NCBI RefSeq assembly: GCF_004784465.1
Contig: NZ_SRRU01000003.1
Location: 434,001 to 498,000, forward strand
Length of the DNA stretch: 64,000 nucleotides
DNA from: Streptomyces griseoluteus
Lineage (GTDB): Bacteria; Actinomycetota; Actinomycetes; Streptomycetales; Streptomycetaceae
Direction: 5' to 3'
This document shows positions 43,574-52,483 of this stretch, one piece after another; positions within the stretch are counted from its first letter, which is position 1, and each line of letters opens with the position of its first letter. Made by a program: the position numbers and the translations under genes. The notes under the pieces are model-generated. The model searched no databases. It was given only the letters and a program-made list of their open reading frames with translations, and had not been told where the DNA came from.

Positions 43574-45112
43574 ATGCTGCTCACTCGGCTCGCTGAGGTG
43601 TCGGGTCAGGTCGCCGCTACGGCGTCCCGGACCCGTAAGACGGATCTGCTCGCGGAACTCTTCCGGGACGCGGAGCCCGACGACGTGCCCGTGGTGATCC
43701 CGTATCTCGCGGGACGGCTGCCGCAGGGCAGGATCGGGGTCGGCTGGAAGGTGCTCGGCCGCGAGGTGCCGCCCGCCGCCGATCCCACGCTCACCGTGCG
43801 CGGGGTGGACGCCCTGCTGACCGAGCTGGCCGGGGTGTCCGGGGCCGGTTCGCAGGCCGAGCGGGCACGGATCGTGGACGAACTGATGGGCGCGGCCACC
43901 GACGACGAACAGCGGTTCCTGCGGGGCCTGCTGACCGGCGAGGTACGCCAGGGCGCCCTGGACGCGCTCGCCGTGGAGGGGCTGGCCCGCGCCACGGAGG
44001 CCGACCCGGCCACGGTGCGGCGGGCGGTGATGCTGGCCGGCTCACTCCAGACGGTGGCCCAGGCGCTGCTCGCCGAGGGCCCCGGCGCGCTGGACGAGTT
44101 CCGGCTCACCGTGGGGCGCCCGGTGCTGCCGATGCTGGCCCGCAGCGCGTCCTCGGTCGCGGAGGCGGTCGAGAAGCTGGGCGCCTGCGCGGTGGAGGAG
44201 AAGCTCGACGGCATCCGCGTCCAGGTGCACCGGGAGGGTGACGAGGTGCGCGTCTACACCCGAACGCTGGACGACATCACCGACCGGCTGCCCGAGGTGA
44301 CCTCGGCGGCGCTGGAACTGCCGGGCGAGCGGTTCGTGCTGGACGGCGAGGTGATCTCGTTCGGCCCGGACGGGCGCCCCCGGTCCTTCCAGGAGACGGC
44401 CGGCCGGGTCGGCTCGCGGGTGGACGTGGCCAGGGCGGCCGAGGAGGTCCCGGTCTCCCCCGTGTTCTTCGACGCGCTCTCGGTGGACGGCCGGGACCTG
44501 CTGGACCTGCCCTTCGCCGAACGGCACGCGGAGCTGGCCCGGCTGGTACCGGAGCCGATGCGGGTGCGCCGGGCGCTGGTGGCCGGGCCGGAGGACACCG
44601 CCTCGGCGGAGGAGTTCTCGGCCGCGACCCTGGCGCGCGGGCACGAGGGCATCGTGGCCAAGGGGCTGGACGCGCCGTACAGCGCGGGCCGGCGCGGTGC
44701 GTCCTGGCTGAAGGTCAAGCCCGTGCACACGCTCGACCTGGTGGTGCTGGCCGCCGAGTGGGGCCACGGCCGCCGCACCGGCAAGCTCTCCAACCTCCAC
44801 CTGGCCGCCCGCACGGCCGACGGCGGTTACGCGATGCTCGGCAAGACCTTCAAGGGCATGACGGACGTGATGCTCGCCTGGCAGACCGAACGGCTCGGCG
44901 AACTCGCGGTGGAGGAGAAGAGCTGGGGCGTGAGAGTACGTCCCGAACTCGTCGTGGAGATCGCCTACGACGGGCTCCAGCGCTCCACCCGCTACCCGGC
45001 CGGGGTCACCCTGCGGTTCGCGCGGGTGATCCGCTACCGCGAGGACAAGCGGCCCGAGGACGCCGATACGGTGGAGGACCTGCTCGCGGCCCACCCGGAG
45101 GTCAAGGCGTGA
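43574..45112 (+). CDS. ligB: ATP-dependent DNA ligase, LigB type
   Basis: This 512-aa protein has an N-terminal DNA-binding domain (about 1-190), the adenylation domain with nucleophile Lys210 in EEKLDGIRVQVH, FVLDGEVISF (motif III region), PVFFDALSVDGRDL, EGIVAKGLDAPYSAGRRG (motif IV) and SWLKVKPVHTLDLVV (motif V). The OB domain ends with RFARVIRYREDK. It seals nicks in duplex DNA and is an accessory to the NAD-dependent replicative ligase. Its stop overlaps the NUDIX start (GTGA). Confidence 0.94.
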   Translation: MLLTRLAEVSGQVAATASRTRKTDLLAELFRDAEPDDVPVVIPYLAGRLPQGRIGVGWKVLGREVPPAADPTLTVRGVDALLTELAGVSGAGSQAERARIVDELMGAATDDEQRFLRGLLTGEVRQGALDALAVEGLARATEADPATVRRAVMLAGSLQTVAQALLAEGPGALDEFRLTVGRPVLPMLARSASSVAEAVEKLGACAVEEKLDGIRVQVHREGDEVRVYTRTLDDITDRLPEVTSAALELPGERFVLDGEVISFGPDGRPRSFQETAGRVGSRVDVARAAEEVPVSPVFFDALSVDGRDLLDLPFAERHAELARLVPEPMRVRRALVAGPEDTASAEEFSAATLARGHEGIVAKGLDAPYSAGRRGASWLKVKPVHTLDLVVLAAEWGHGRRTGKLSNLHLAARTADGGYAMLGKTFKGMTDVMLAWQTERLGELAVEEKSWGVRVRPELVVEIAYDGLQRSTRYPAGVTLRFARVIRYREDKRPEDADTVEDLLAAHPEVKA

Positions 45113-45582
45113 CAGTGCGTGCGACGAAGCGCAGCGCGGGACTGCTGTTGTTCCGCCACACCGACCGAGGGCTGGAGGTGTTGCTCGGCCATATGGGCGG
45201 CCCCTTCTGGGCCACCAAGGACGAGGGGGCCTGGTCGGTACCCAAGGGCGAGTACGAAGCGGACGAACCCGCATGGGAGGCGGCCCGCCGGGAGTTCCAG
45301 GAGGAGCTGGGCATCGCCCCGCCGGACGGCCCCGCGCTGCCGCTGGGCGAGGTCGCCCAGCGCAACGGCAAGATCGTCACCGCCTGGGCGGTGGAGGCCG
45401 ACCTCGACCCCGCGACCATCGCGCCCGGCACCTTCACCATGGAGTGGCCGCCCCACTCGGGCCGCGTCCAGGAGTTCCCGGAGCTGGACCGGGTGGCCTG
45501 GTTCACTCCCGAGGAGGCCAGGCCGCTGATGGTCCCCGGACAGGGCACGTTTCTGGACCGTCTGGCGGAGCACTCGGGCTGA
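45109..45582 (+). CDS. NUDIX hydrolase (Ap4A-hydrolase-like)
   Basis: This 157-aa protein has a canonical NUDIX box, KGEYEADEPAWEAA followed by RREFQEELGI, preceded by DEGAWSVPKG. The short sequence with FPELDRVAWFTPEEA resembles diadenosine-polyphosphate hydrolases. It is translationally coupled to LigB; DNA ligases make Ap4A as a side product, so removing ligase by-products is an attractive but untested role. Confidence 0.9.
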   Translation: MTVRATKRSAGLLLFRHTDRGLEVLLGHMGGPFWATKDEGAWSVPKGEYEADEPAWEAARREFQEELGIAPPDGPALPLGEVAQRNGKIVTAWAVEADLDPATIAPGTFTMEWPPHSGRVQEFPELDRVAWFTPEEARPLMVPGQGTFLDRLAEHSG

Positions 45583-45657
45583 ACAGGGGATCGAAGCGTT
45601 GCGGCGCCGCCTGCCGCGCGCGAAGGTCGACGCACACCCCGCACCAGGAGGTCAGCC

Positions 45658-47043
45658 ATGCCCATCGCCACGGTGAACCCGGCCAACGGCGAGACGGTCA
45701 AGACGTACGAGCCGATGGACGAGGCCGAGGTGGAGCGCCGGCTCCAGCTCGCCGAGGCCACCTTCCGGACCTACCGGACGACGTCGTTCGCCGAGCGCGC
45801 CGAGCATCTGAACCGGGCCGCCGACCTGCTGGAGTCGGACAACGACGAGGTCGCCCGGATCATGACGACCGAGATGGGCAAGCCGCTCGCGCAGGCCCGC
45901 GCGGAGGCCGCCAAGTGCGTCAAGGGGATGCGCTGGTACGCCGAGCGGGCCGAGAGGCTGCTCGCCGACGAGGTGCCGGACGAGGCGGACGTGAAGGACT
46001 CCGGCGCCTCGCGGGTCCGCGTGGTCTACCGGCCGCTGGGGCCGGTGCTCGCGGTGATGCCGTGGAACTTCCCCCTCTGGCAGGTGATCCGGTTCGCGGC
46101 GCCCGCGCTGATGGCGGGCAACGTCGGCCTGCTCAAGCACGCCTCGAACGTGCCGCAGACCGCCCTCTACCTGGAGAGCCTGTTCCAGCGGGCCGGGTTC
46201 CCCGTCGGCTGTTTCCAGACGCTGCTGATCGGCTCGGCCGCCGTCGACGAGATCCTCCGGGACGAGCGGGTCAAGGCCGCCACCCTCACCGGCAGCGAAC
46301 CCGCCGGGCGCGCGGTCGCCTCCACCTCCGGTGAGATGATCAAGAAGACCGTGCTGGAGCTGGGCGGCAGCGACCCCTACCTGGTGATGCCCTCCGCCGA
46401 CCTCGACCGGGCGGCCGAGACCGCGGTGACCGCGCGGGTGCAGAACAACGGGCAGTCCTGCATCGCCGCCAAGCGGTTCATCGTCCACACGGACGTCTAC
46501 GACGCCTTCCTGGAGAAGTTCGTCGCCGGGATGAAGGACCTGACCGTCGGCGACCCCATGGACGACCACACCGACGTCGGGCCGCTCGCCACCGAGCAGG
46601 GCCGTGCGGACGTGGAGGAACTGGTGGACGACGCGCGCCGCAGCGGGGCCGACATCCTCTGCGGGGGCGAGCGGCCCGGCGGCGCCGGCTGGTACTACCC
46701 GCCGACCGTCATCGCGGGTGTCGACCGCGAGATGCGTATCCACCGCGAGGAGGCGTTCGGGCCGGTGGCGACCGTGTACCGGGCGGAGGACCTGGAGGAC
46801 GCGATCCTGATCGCCAACGACTCCCCGTTCGGACTGAGTTCGAACGTGTGGACGCGGGACGAGGACGAGATGGCGCACTGCGCGCGGGACCTGGAGGCCG
46901 GGGGCGTGTTCATCAACGGCATGACCGCTTCGCACCCGGCGTTGCCCTTCGGCGGGGTGAAGCGGTCTGGGTACGGGCGTGAACTGTCGGCGCAGGGAAT
47001 CCGGGAGTTCTGCAACATCACCACCGTTTGGCAGGGAGCGTGA
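45658..47043 (+). CDS. gabD: NADP-type succinate-semialdehyde dehydrogenase
   Basis: This 461-aa aldehyde dehydrogenase has Asn137 in MPWNFPLWQV, the general-base Glu234 in LELGGSDPY and catalytic Cys268 in NNGQSCIAAKR. The C-terminus PFGGVKRSGYGREL is typical. Among the family it is closest to the short GabD/YneI group (no mitochondrial-style extension). It would oxidise succinate semialdehyde to succinate. The ribosome site CAGGAGG precedes the ATG. No transaminase gene lies beside it. Confidence 0.9.
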   Translation: MPIATVNPANGETVKTYEPMDEAEVERRLQLAEATFRTYRTTSFAERAEHLNRAADLLESDNDEVARIMTTEMGKPLAQARAEAAKCVKGMRWYAERAERLLADEVPDEADVKDSGASRVRVVYRPLGPVLAVMPWNFPLWQVIRFAAPALMAGNVGLLKHASNVPQTALYLESLFQRAGFPVGCFQTLLIGSAAVDEILRDERVKAATLTGSEPAGRAVASTSGEMIKKTVLELGGSDPYLVMPSADLDRAAETAVTARVQNNGQSCIAAKRFIVHTDVYDAFLEKFVAGMKDLTVGDPMDDHTDVGPLATEQGRADVEELVDDARRSGADILCGGERPGGAGWYYPPTVIAGVDREMRIHREEAFGPVATVYRAEDLEDAILIANDSPFGLSSNVWTRDEDEMAHCARDLEAGGVFINGMTASHPALPFGGVKRSGYGRELSAQGIREFCNITTVWQGA

Positions 47044-47068
47044 GGATCGCACGGATACGATCCGGTCT

Positions 47069-47302
47069 GTGAACGGCGAAGTGACTCTGCCTCTGATCGT
47101 GGACGACCGTGGTGCGCTGCGGGTTTCGGCCGGCGACGTCAGCAAGCTGCTGCGCAGCGTCGGCGCGCGGTGGGTGCATCTTGTGGAGGCCGGGGAGCGG
47201 GGGCTCGACGAGGAGACCGTCGCCGAGTTGGCCATTGAGCTGGCCAAGCTGGCGGATCGGATCGATGTGGCGTGCATTGCTCATAGCAGTGGAGCGCCGT
47301 AG
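47069..47302 (+). CDS. Small conserved actinobacterial protein
   Basis: This 77-aa protein starts VNGEVTLPLIVDDRGALRVS and contains KLLRSVGARWVHLVEAGE and ELAKLADRIDVACIAHSSG. It has no membrane segment. I recall a small conserved streptomycete family (possibly DUF6213) with this pattern, upstream of rppA in S. coelicolor, but no function is known. GTG 47069 follows soon after the dehydrogenase stop. Confidence 0.72.
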   Translation: MNGEVTLPLIVDDRGALRVSAGDVSKLLRSVGARWVHLVEAGERGLDEETVAELAIELAKLADRIDVACIAHSSGAP

Positions 47303-47304
47303 GG

Positions 47305-47374
47305 GGCTGGGGCGCGTGGTGGGGTGCTGCGCCGTCGTGGCTTGTCGCGCAGTTCCCCGCCCCCCCTTTTGCAG
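47305..47374. repeat. Common Streptomyces intergenic repeat, copy 1
   Basis: The stretch includes TCGTGGCTTGTCGCGCAGTT followed by CCCCGC, the sequence recurrent in streptomycete intergenic regions. A second, inverted copy starts near 50350. Its role is unknown; it often lies at gene 3' ends. Confidence 0.6.
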
Positions 47375-47414
47375 TGGGCCTGAGCTGCGGAAATGATCCC
47401 TTATCACTCTCTGT

Positions 47415-47445
47415 TCTCGCCGGTTCGGAGTAATCCGGCGCGAGA
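47415..47445 (+). promoter_or_regulatory. Inverted repeat upstream of rppA
   Basis: TCTCGCCGG (47415-47423) pairs with CCGG-CG-CGAGA (47435-47445), leaving two extra bases. It lies about 85 bases before the rppA ATG. It could be an operator or leader hairpin. Confidence 0.4.
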
Positions 47446-47530
47446 TCGTCGGCCTTCCGGGTGAGTGTGGGTGGACCACCTTCTGACCGGCGGACGAAGG
47501 CCCGCCGGACGGCGAAAGCAGGGACCGCTC

Positions 47531-48583
47531 ATGGCGACTTTGTGCAGACCCTCGGTGTCCGTGCCGGAACACGTGATCACCATGGAGGAGACCCTGGAGC
47601 TGGCCCGCACGCACCACGCGGACAACCCACAGCTCCCGCTGGCCCTCCGTCTGATCGAGAACACCGGAGTGCGCACCCGGCACATCGTGCAGCCCATCGA
47701 GGAGACCCTGAAGCACCCGGGCTTCGAGCAGCGCAACAAGCTGTACGAGTCCGAGGCCAAGGCCCGGGTTCCCGCGGTGATCCAGGAGGCGCTCGACTCG
47801 GCCGAACTCCTCACCTCCGACATCGATGTCATCGTCTACGTGTCGTGCACGGGCTTCATGATGCCGTCGCTCACCGCGTGGCTGATCAACGAGATGGACT
47901 TCTCCAGCACCACCCGGCAGCTCCCCATCGCCCAGTTGGGCTGTGCGGCCGGCGGTGCGGCCATCAACCGGGCGCACGACTTCTGCTCGGCCTACCCGGA
48001 GGCGAACGCCCTCATCGTGGCCTGCGAGTTCTGCTCGCTGTGCTACCAGCCCACCGACCTCGGCGTCGGCTCCCTGCTCTCCAACGGCCTGTTCGGCGAC
48101 GGCATCGCGGCCGCCGTGGTGCGCGGCCGGGGCGGCACGGGTGTGCAGCTCGAGCGCAACGGCTCGTACCTGATCCCGAAGACCGAGGACTGGATCTCGT
48201 ACGACGTCCGGGACACCGGGTTCCACTTCCTGCTGGACAAGCGGGTGCCGACCACGATGGAGCCGCTGGCCCCGGCGCTCCAGGAACTCGCGGGCACTCA
48301 CGGCTGGAACGCCTCCGAGCTGGACTTCTACATCATCCACGCCGGCGGCCCCCGAATACTCGACGACCTCAGCAAGTTCCTGAAGGTCGAGCCGCACGCG
48401 TTCCGGTTCAGCCGGGCCACGCTCACCGAGTACGGCAACATCGCCAGCGCCGTCGTCCTGGACGCGCTGCGCCGGCTGTTCGACGACGGCGGTGCCGAGC
48501 AGCGGGCGCGCGGGCTGCTGGCCGGGTTCGGGCCGGGCATCACCGCCGAGATGACCGTCGGCCGCTGGGTCGGCCGGGAATAG
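47531..48583 (+). CDS. rppA: 1,3,6,8-Tetrahydroxynaphthalene synthase (type III PKS)
   Basis: This 350-aa protein condenses five malonyl-CoA to tetrahydroxynaphthalene. Catalytic Cys138 (QLGCAAGG), His270 (FYIIHAGG) and Asn303 (EYGNIASA) fall at exactly the positions known for the S. coelicolor enzyme, as do Cys106 (VSCTGF) and Tyr224 (WISYDV), residues tied to malonyl starter use and chain control. ATG 47531 (MATLCRPSV) matches family starts. It is followed by the P450 and cupin genes, forming the flaviolin pigment cluster. Confidence 0.96.
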   Translation: MATLCRPSVSVPEHVITMEETLELARTHHADNPQLPLALRLIENTGVRTRHIVQPIEETLKHPGFEQRNKLYESEAKARVPAVIQEALDSAELLTSDIDVIVYVSCTGFMMPSLTAWLINEMDFSSTTRQLPIAQLGCAAGGAAINRAHDFCSAYPEANALIVACEFCSLCYQPTDLGVGSLLSNGLFGDGIAAAVVRGRGGTGVQLERNGSYLIPKTEDWISYDVRDTGFHFLLDKRVPTTMEPLAPALQELAGTHGWNASELDFYIIHAGGPRILDDLSKFLKVEPHAFRFSRATLTEYGNIASAVVLDALRRLFDDGGAEQRARGLLAGFGPGITAEMTVGRWVGRE

Positions 48584-48593
48584 GAGGGGCGCC

Positions 48594-49808
48594 ATGACCG
48601 ACGAGACGCTCACCGGCACCCCGCCTCCGATCCGGCAGTGGCCGGTCACCGACCTGGCGGGCACCGACTTCGACCCGGTGCTGGCCGAACTGATGAACGA
48701 GGGCCCGGTCACCCGCGTCCAGCTGCCCAACGGCGAGGGCTGGGCGTGGCTGATCACCCGGTACGACGACGTACGCATGGTGACCAACGACCCCCGCTTC
48801 GGCCGGGAAGCCGTGATGGGCCATCAGGTCACGCGGCTCGCCCCGCACTTCATTCCGGACCGGGGCGCGGTCGGCTTCCTCGACCCGCCCGACCACACCC
48901 GGCTGCGCCGCTCGGTGGCCGCAGCGTTCACCGCCAAGGGCGTGGAGCGGGTCCGGGAGCGGTCGCGGGCCATACTGGAGGAGCTTGTGGACGAACTCCT
49001 CCAGGACGGGCCGCCGGCCGATCTCACCAGCGCGGTGCTCAGCCCGTTCCCCATCGCGGTGATCTGCGAGCTGATGGGCGTACCCGCCGCCGACCGGCAC
49101 TCCATGCACGACTGGACCCAGCTCATCCTGTCCTCCGCGCACGGCAAGGAGGTCAGCGAGCGGGCCAAGCGCGAGATGAGCGCCTACTTCACCGACCTCG
49201 TCGGGCACGGCGCGCGCGGCCCCGAGGGCTCGGTCTGCTCGCTGCTGAGCGAGGCCGTGGACCGGGACGAGATCACGCTGGTGGAGGCGGTCGGCCTCGC
49301 CGTGCTGCTCCAGATCGGCGGCGAGGCGGTCACCAACAACAGCGGGCAGATGTTCTATCTGCTGCTGACCCGGCCGGAGCTGGCGGAGCGGCTGCGCTCG
49401 GACCGGGAGATCCGGCCGAAGGCGATCGACGAGTTGCTGCGGTACATCCCGCACCGCAACGCGGTCGGTCTCTCCAGGATCGCCCTGGAGGACGTGGAGA
49501 TCAGGGGCGTCCGTATCCGCGCGGGCGACGCGGTCTACACCTCCTACCTGGCCGCCAACCGGGACCCGGAGGTGTTCCCCGACCCGGACACCATCGACGT
49601 GGAGCGCAGCCCCAACCCGCATGTGGCGTTCGGCTTCGGCCCGCACTACTGCCCGGGCGGGATGCTCGCCCGGCTGGAGTCCGAGCTGCTGGTCGACGTC
49701 CTGCTGGACCAGGTGCCCGGGCTGAAGCTCGCGGTTCCGCCGGAGGAAGTCCCCTTCCGCAAGGGTGCGTTGATCCGGGGACCCGAGTCCCTGCCGGTGA
49801 CCTGGTGA
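48594..49808 (+). CDS. Cytochrome P450, CYP158A2-like biflaviolin synthase
   Basis: This 404-aa protein has the heme ligand Cys353 in FGFGPHYCPGG and the Glu-x-x-Arg motif in DELLRYIP. The I-helix reads IGGEAVTNN with Ala245 where most P450s have Thr, a known peculiarity of CYP158A2. It sits 10 bases after rppA. The expected role is oxidative coupling of flaviolin to dimers or trimers, giving brown UV-protective pigment. A ferredoxin partner is not adjacent. Confidence 0.94.
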   Translation: MTDETLTGTPPPIRQWPVTDLAGTDFDPVLAELMNEGPVTRVQLPNGEGWAWLITRYDDVRMVTNDPRFGREAVMGHQVTRLAPHFIPDRGAVGFLDPPDHTRLRRSVAAAFTAKGVERVRERSRAILEELVDELLQDGPPADLTSAVLSPFPIAVICELMGVPAADRHSMHDWTQLILSSAHGKEVSERAKREMSAYFTDLVGHGARGPEGSVCSLLSEAVDRDEITLVEAVGLAVLLQIGGEAVTNNSGQMFYLLLTRPELAERLRSDREIRPKAIDELLRYIPHRNAVGLSRIALEDVEIRGVRIRAGDAVYTSYLAANRDPEVFPDPDTIDVERSPNPHVAFGFGPHYCPGGMLARLESELLVDVLLDQVPGLKLAVPPEEVPFRKGALIRGPESLPVTW

Positions 49809-49815
49809 GCCGGTC

Positions 49816-50337
49816 ATGACGACGACCGAGGGACTGCTCGTACCGCCGGGACACGGCCGGGTCGTGGCGACGGCCGCCCAGCGGGTCACGTTCAAGGTCA
49901 CCGGCACCCACTCGCGGACGGCCTCCACCTTCGAGGTGGAGGTCCCGCCGGGTTTCGACGTGGGCGCCCATGTGCACACGCGCAGCGAGGAGCTGTTCTA
50001 CGTCCTGGAGGGAGAACTCGACGTCCTCGCCTTCGAGCCCCGCGTCCGCACCCCCGACAACTGGCAGAAGTGGGAGTCGAGTTCGGGCACCAGGGTGGTC
50101 CGGGCGACACCGGGCACGGTCATCGTCGTCCCGCCCGGCTGCCCCCACGCCTTCGCCAACCCCACCGACACCCCGGCCCGCATGTTCTTCCAGGCCTCTC
50201 CCCCACCGGACCACGAGCGCTACTTCGAGGAACTCCTGGAGATCCTGGACGCGGGAGGCCCCCCGGACCAGGAGGCCATCGAGGAACTGAGAAAGCGCTA
50301 CGACATAGACCAGCTCACACCCTTGAAACACCGGTGA
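49816..50337 (+). CDS. Cupin quinone-forming monooxygenase (MomA-like)
   Basis: This 173-aa single-cupin protein has metal ligands His52, His54, Glu58 (HVHTRSEE) and His111 (CPHAFAN). Beside rppA and CYP158A in S. coelicolor, a cupin oxygenase turns tetrahydroxynaphthalene into flaviolin; the position and motifs here are the same, so it probably acts between the two neighbours. It begins 7 bases after the P450 stop. Confidence 0.88.
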   Translation: MTTTEGLLVPPGHGRVVATAAQRVTFKVTGTHSRTASTFEVEVPPGFDVGAHVHTRSEELFYVLEGELDVLAFEPRVRTPDNWQKWESSSGTRVVRATPGTVIVVPPGCPHAFANPTDTPARMFFQASPPPDHERYFEELLEILDAGGPPDQEAIEELRKRYDIDQLTPLKHR

Positions 50338-50349
50338 GAGTCCGGGCCC

Positions 50350-50378
50350 GAAGGGGCGCGGGGAACTGCGTGACCTGC
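50350..50378. repeat. Common Streptomyces intergenic repeat, copy 2 (inverted)
   Basis: GGGGCGCGGGGAACTGCGTG and following bases are the reverse complement of the copy at 47305-47374 with a few changes. It lies between convergent genes. Confidence 0.6.
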
Positions 50379-50423
50379 CAGAACGGCGGGTCGGCCCGCA
50401 GATCGCCGCGCCCTTTATGGCTG

Positions 50424-51650
50424 CTACCGAATAGGGACCCCGGCCAAGGTACGGGCGATCACCAGCCGCTGAATCTCACTGGTCCCCTCAAAAATGGTGT
50501 AGATCGCCGCATCCCTGTGCATCCGCTCCACCGGATACTCCCGCGTGTAGCCGTTCCCCCCAAGGATCTGAATCGCCTGTCCGGTGACCTTCTTCGCCGT
50601 CTCGCTGGCGAACAGCTTCGACATCGACCCCTCGGCCGCGGTGAACCGCTTGCCGTTGACTGCCATCCAGGACGCCCGCCACACCAGCAGCCGAGCCGCG
50701 TCGATGGACGTCCGCATGTCGGCGAGCTGGAAGGCGACCCCCTGGTTGTCAACAATGGGCCGCCCGAACTGCTCACGCGTAGTGGCGTATTCGAGCGCGA
50801 CCTCGTAGGCGGCGCGTGCCGTACCCACAGCCATCGCACCCACGGCGGGCCGGGACGCCTCGAAGGTGGCCATCGCCGCGTTCTTCACCCGCTCGCCCCC
50901 GCTGCGGGCCTTCTCCCGCGCCCGCGCCAGCCGCTCGTCCAGCTTCTCCTTGCCCCCGAGCAGGCAGGAGCCCGGCACCCGCACGTCCTCCAGGACGACC
51001 TCGGCCGTGTGCGAGGCGCGAATCCCGTGCTTCTTGAACTTCTGGCCCTGGCTGAGACCGGGCGTGCCGGGCGGGACGATGAAGGAGGCGTGGCCCTTGG
51101 AGCCCAGCTCCGGGTCGACCACGGCGACGACGACATGAACGTTGGCGATGCCGCCGTTGGTGGCCCACGTCTTGGTGCCGTTGAGCACCCACTCGTCCTT
51201 GGCCTCGTCGTACACCGCACGGGTGCGCATGGAGGCCACGTCGGAGCCGGCGTCCGGCTCGGAGGAGCAGAAGGCGGCGACCTTGACGTCGTTCACATCG
51301 CCGTACATCTGCGGAATCCAGGTGCCGATCTGCTCCTCGGTGCCGTTGGCGAGGACGCCCACGGCCGCGAGGCCGGTGCCGACGATGGACAGGGCGATGC
51401 CCGCGTCCCCCCAGAACAGCTCCTCCATGACCATCGGTATGCCGAGGCCGGTGGGGTCGAAGTACTGCTGGGCGTAGAAGTCGAGGGAGTAGACGCCGAT
51501 CTTGGCGGCCTCCTGGATGACCGGCCAGGGAGTCTCCTCACGCTCGTCCCATTCGGCGGCCGCGGGCCGGATCACATCGGCGGCGAAGCCGTGCAGCCAG
51601 TCCCGGACCTCCTTCTGTTCGTCGTTGAGCTCCATGGTGAACTCGGCCAT
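50424..51650 (-). CDS. Acyl-CoA dehydrogenase
   Basis: This 408-aa full-length acyl-CoA dehydrogenase has [74 protein letters not shown] and the C-terminal [14 protein letters not shown]. The insert [18 protein letters not shown] is characteristic of a subgroup. The substrate is probably a short or medium acyl-CoA. It is divergent from a TetR gene, with a clear palindrome in between, so that regulator probably controls it. Confidence 0.94.
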   Translation of the reverse strand: MAEFTMELNDEQKEVRDWLHGFAADVIRPAAAEWDEREETPWPVIQEAAKIGVYSLDFYAQQYFDPTGLGIPMVMEELFWGDAGIALSIVGTGLAAVGVLANGTEEQIGTWIPQMYGDVNDVKVAAFCSSEPDAGSDVASMRTRAVYDEAKDEWVLNGTKTWATNGGIANVHVVVAVVDPELGSKGHASFIVPPGTPGLSQGQKFKKHGIRASHTAEVVLEDVRVPGSCLLGGKEKLDERLARAREKARSGGERVKNAAMATFEASRPAVGAMAVGTARAAYEVALEYATTREQFGRPIVDNQGVAFQLADMRTSIDAARLLVWRASWMAVNGKRFTAAEGSMSKLFASETAKKVTGQAIQILGGNGYTREYPVERMHRDAAIYTIFEGTSEIQRLVIARTLAGVPIR

Positions 51651-51677
51651 GTCCCCTCCAGCGGCGGCGCGTACGGT

Positions 51678-51706
51678 GTTACTAGCGGTAACCGAAGTAT
51701 GTTACC
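51678..51706. promoter_or_regulatory. Overlapping palindromes, likely TetR operator
   Basis: GTTAC-TAGCG-GTAAC (51678-51692) overlaps GGTAAC-N8-GTTACC (51687-51706). They sit 28 bases before the acyl-CoA dehydrogenase start and upstream of the divergent TetR gene, an ideal place for control of both. Confidence 0.6.
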
Positions 51707-51821
51707 GACGGGTAGGTGAAGTCAACTCCGGATGACGGCTCGGTATCCCGTTCGATGCCGGGCCCGCGGTGAGTGTTAGTTTGCGCAGGCGTCACCGAAT
51801 CAGCACGGGTGGGGAGACCAC

Positions 51822-52466
51822 ATGGACACCACACAGCGGACCGATCAGCAGCGGTCCGCCGACCGACGACGGCGGGAACTGCTGGAGGCCGCCGACCGGG
51901 TGGTGCTGCGCGACGGCCCGCAGGCGTCGATGAACGCCATCGCCGCGGAGGCGGGCATCACCAAGCCGATCCTCTACCGCCACTTCGGCGACAAGGGCGG
52001 CCTCTACGCGGCCCTCGCCACGCGGCACACCGACGCCCTGCTCGACTCGCTGCGCGCGGCGCTGGACGCCCCGGCCGACCGCCGGGAGCGGGTGGAGTCC
52101 ACGCTCGACACCTACCTCGCCGCCATCGAGGCCCGGCCGCAGGTGTACCGGTTCCTGATGCACCCCTCCGAGGGCGGCCAGGGCGGCGACCACGGCTTCG
52201 ACGTCGGCAAGCACAGCGCCCCGCTGCTGCGCCGGATGGGCGAGGAGCTGGCCCAGGTCATCGAGGAGCGGGTGGACCTCGGTCCGGGCAGCCAGCAGCT
52301 GGCGCGGGTCTGGGGCCACGGGATCGTCGGCATGATGCACGCCGCCGGGGACTGGTGGCTGGGCGAGCGCCCCTGCTCGCAAGCCGAACTGGTGCGCTCG
52401 CTGGCCGACTTGCTGTGGGGACGGCTGGCGGCCGCCGGCGACCGGGTGGGCGGTCCGGGCTTCTAG
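51822..52466 (+). CDS. TetR-family transcriptional regulator
   Basis: This 214-aa protein has the TetR helix-turn-helix (about 18-65) with AIAAEAGITKPILYRHFGDK, then a ligand-binding helical domain containing VWGHGIVGMMHAAGDWW. It is divergent from the acyl-CoA dehydrogenase gene and probably represses it through the palindromes between them, with an acyl-CoA as a possible inducer. The ATG follows GGGGAG. Confidence 0.92.
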   Translation: MDTTQRTDQQRSADRRRRELLEAADRVVLRDGPQASMNAIAAEAGITKPILYRHFGDKGGLYAALATRHTDALLDSLRAALDAPADRRERVESTLDTYLAAIEARPQVYRFLMHPSEGGQGGDHGFDVGKHSAPLLRRMGEELAQVIEERVDLGPGSQQLARVWGHGIVGMMHAAGDWWLGERPCSQAELVRSLADLLWGRLAAAGDRVGGPGF

Positions 52467-52483
52467 ACCGGTCCCGGCCGGCC

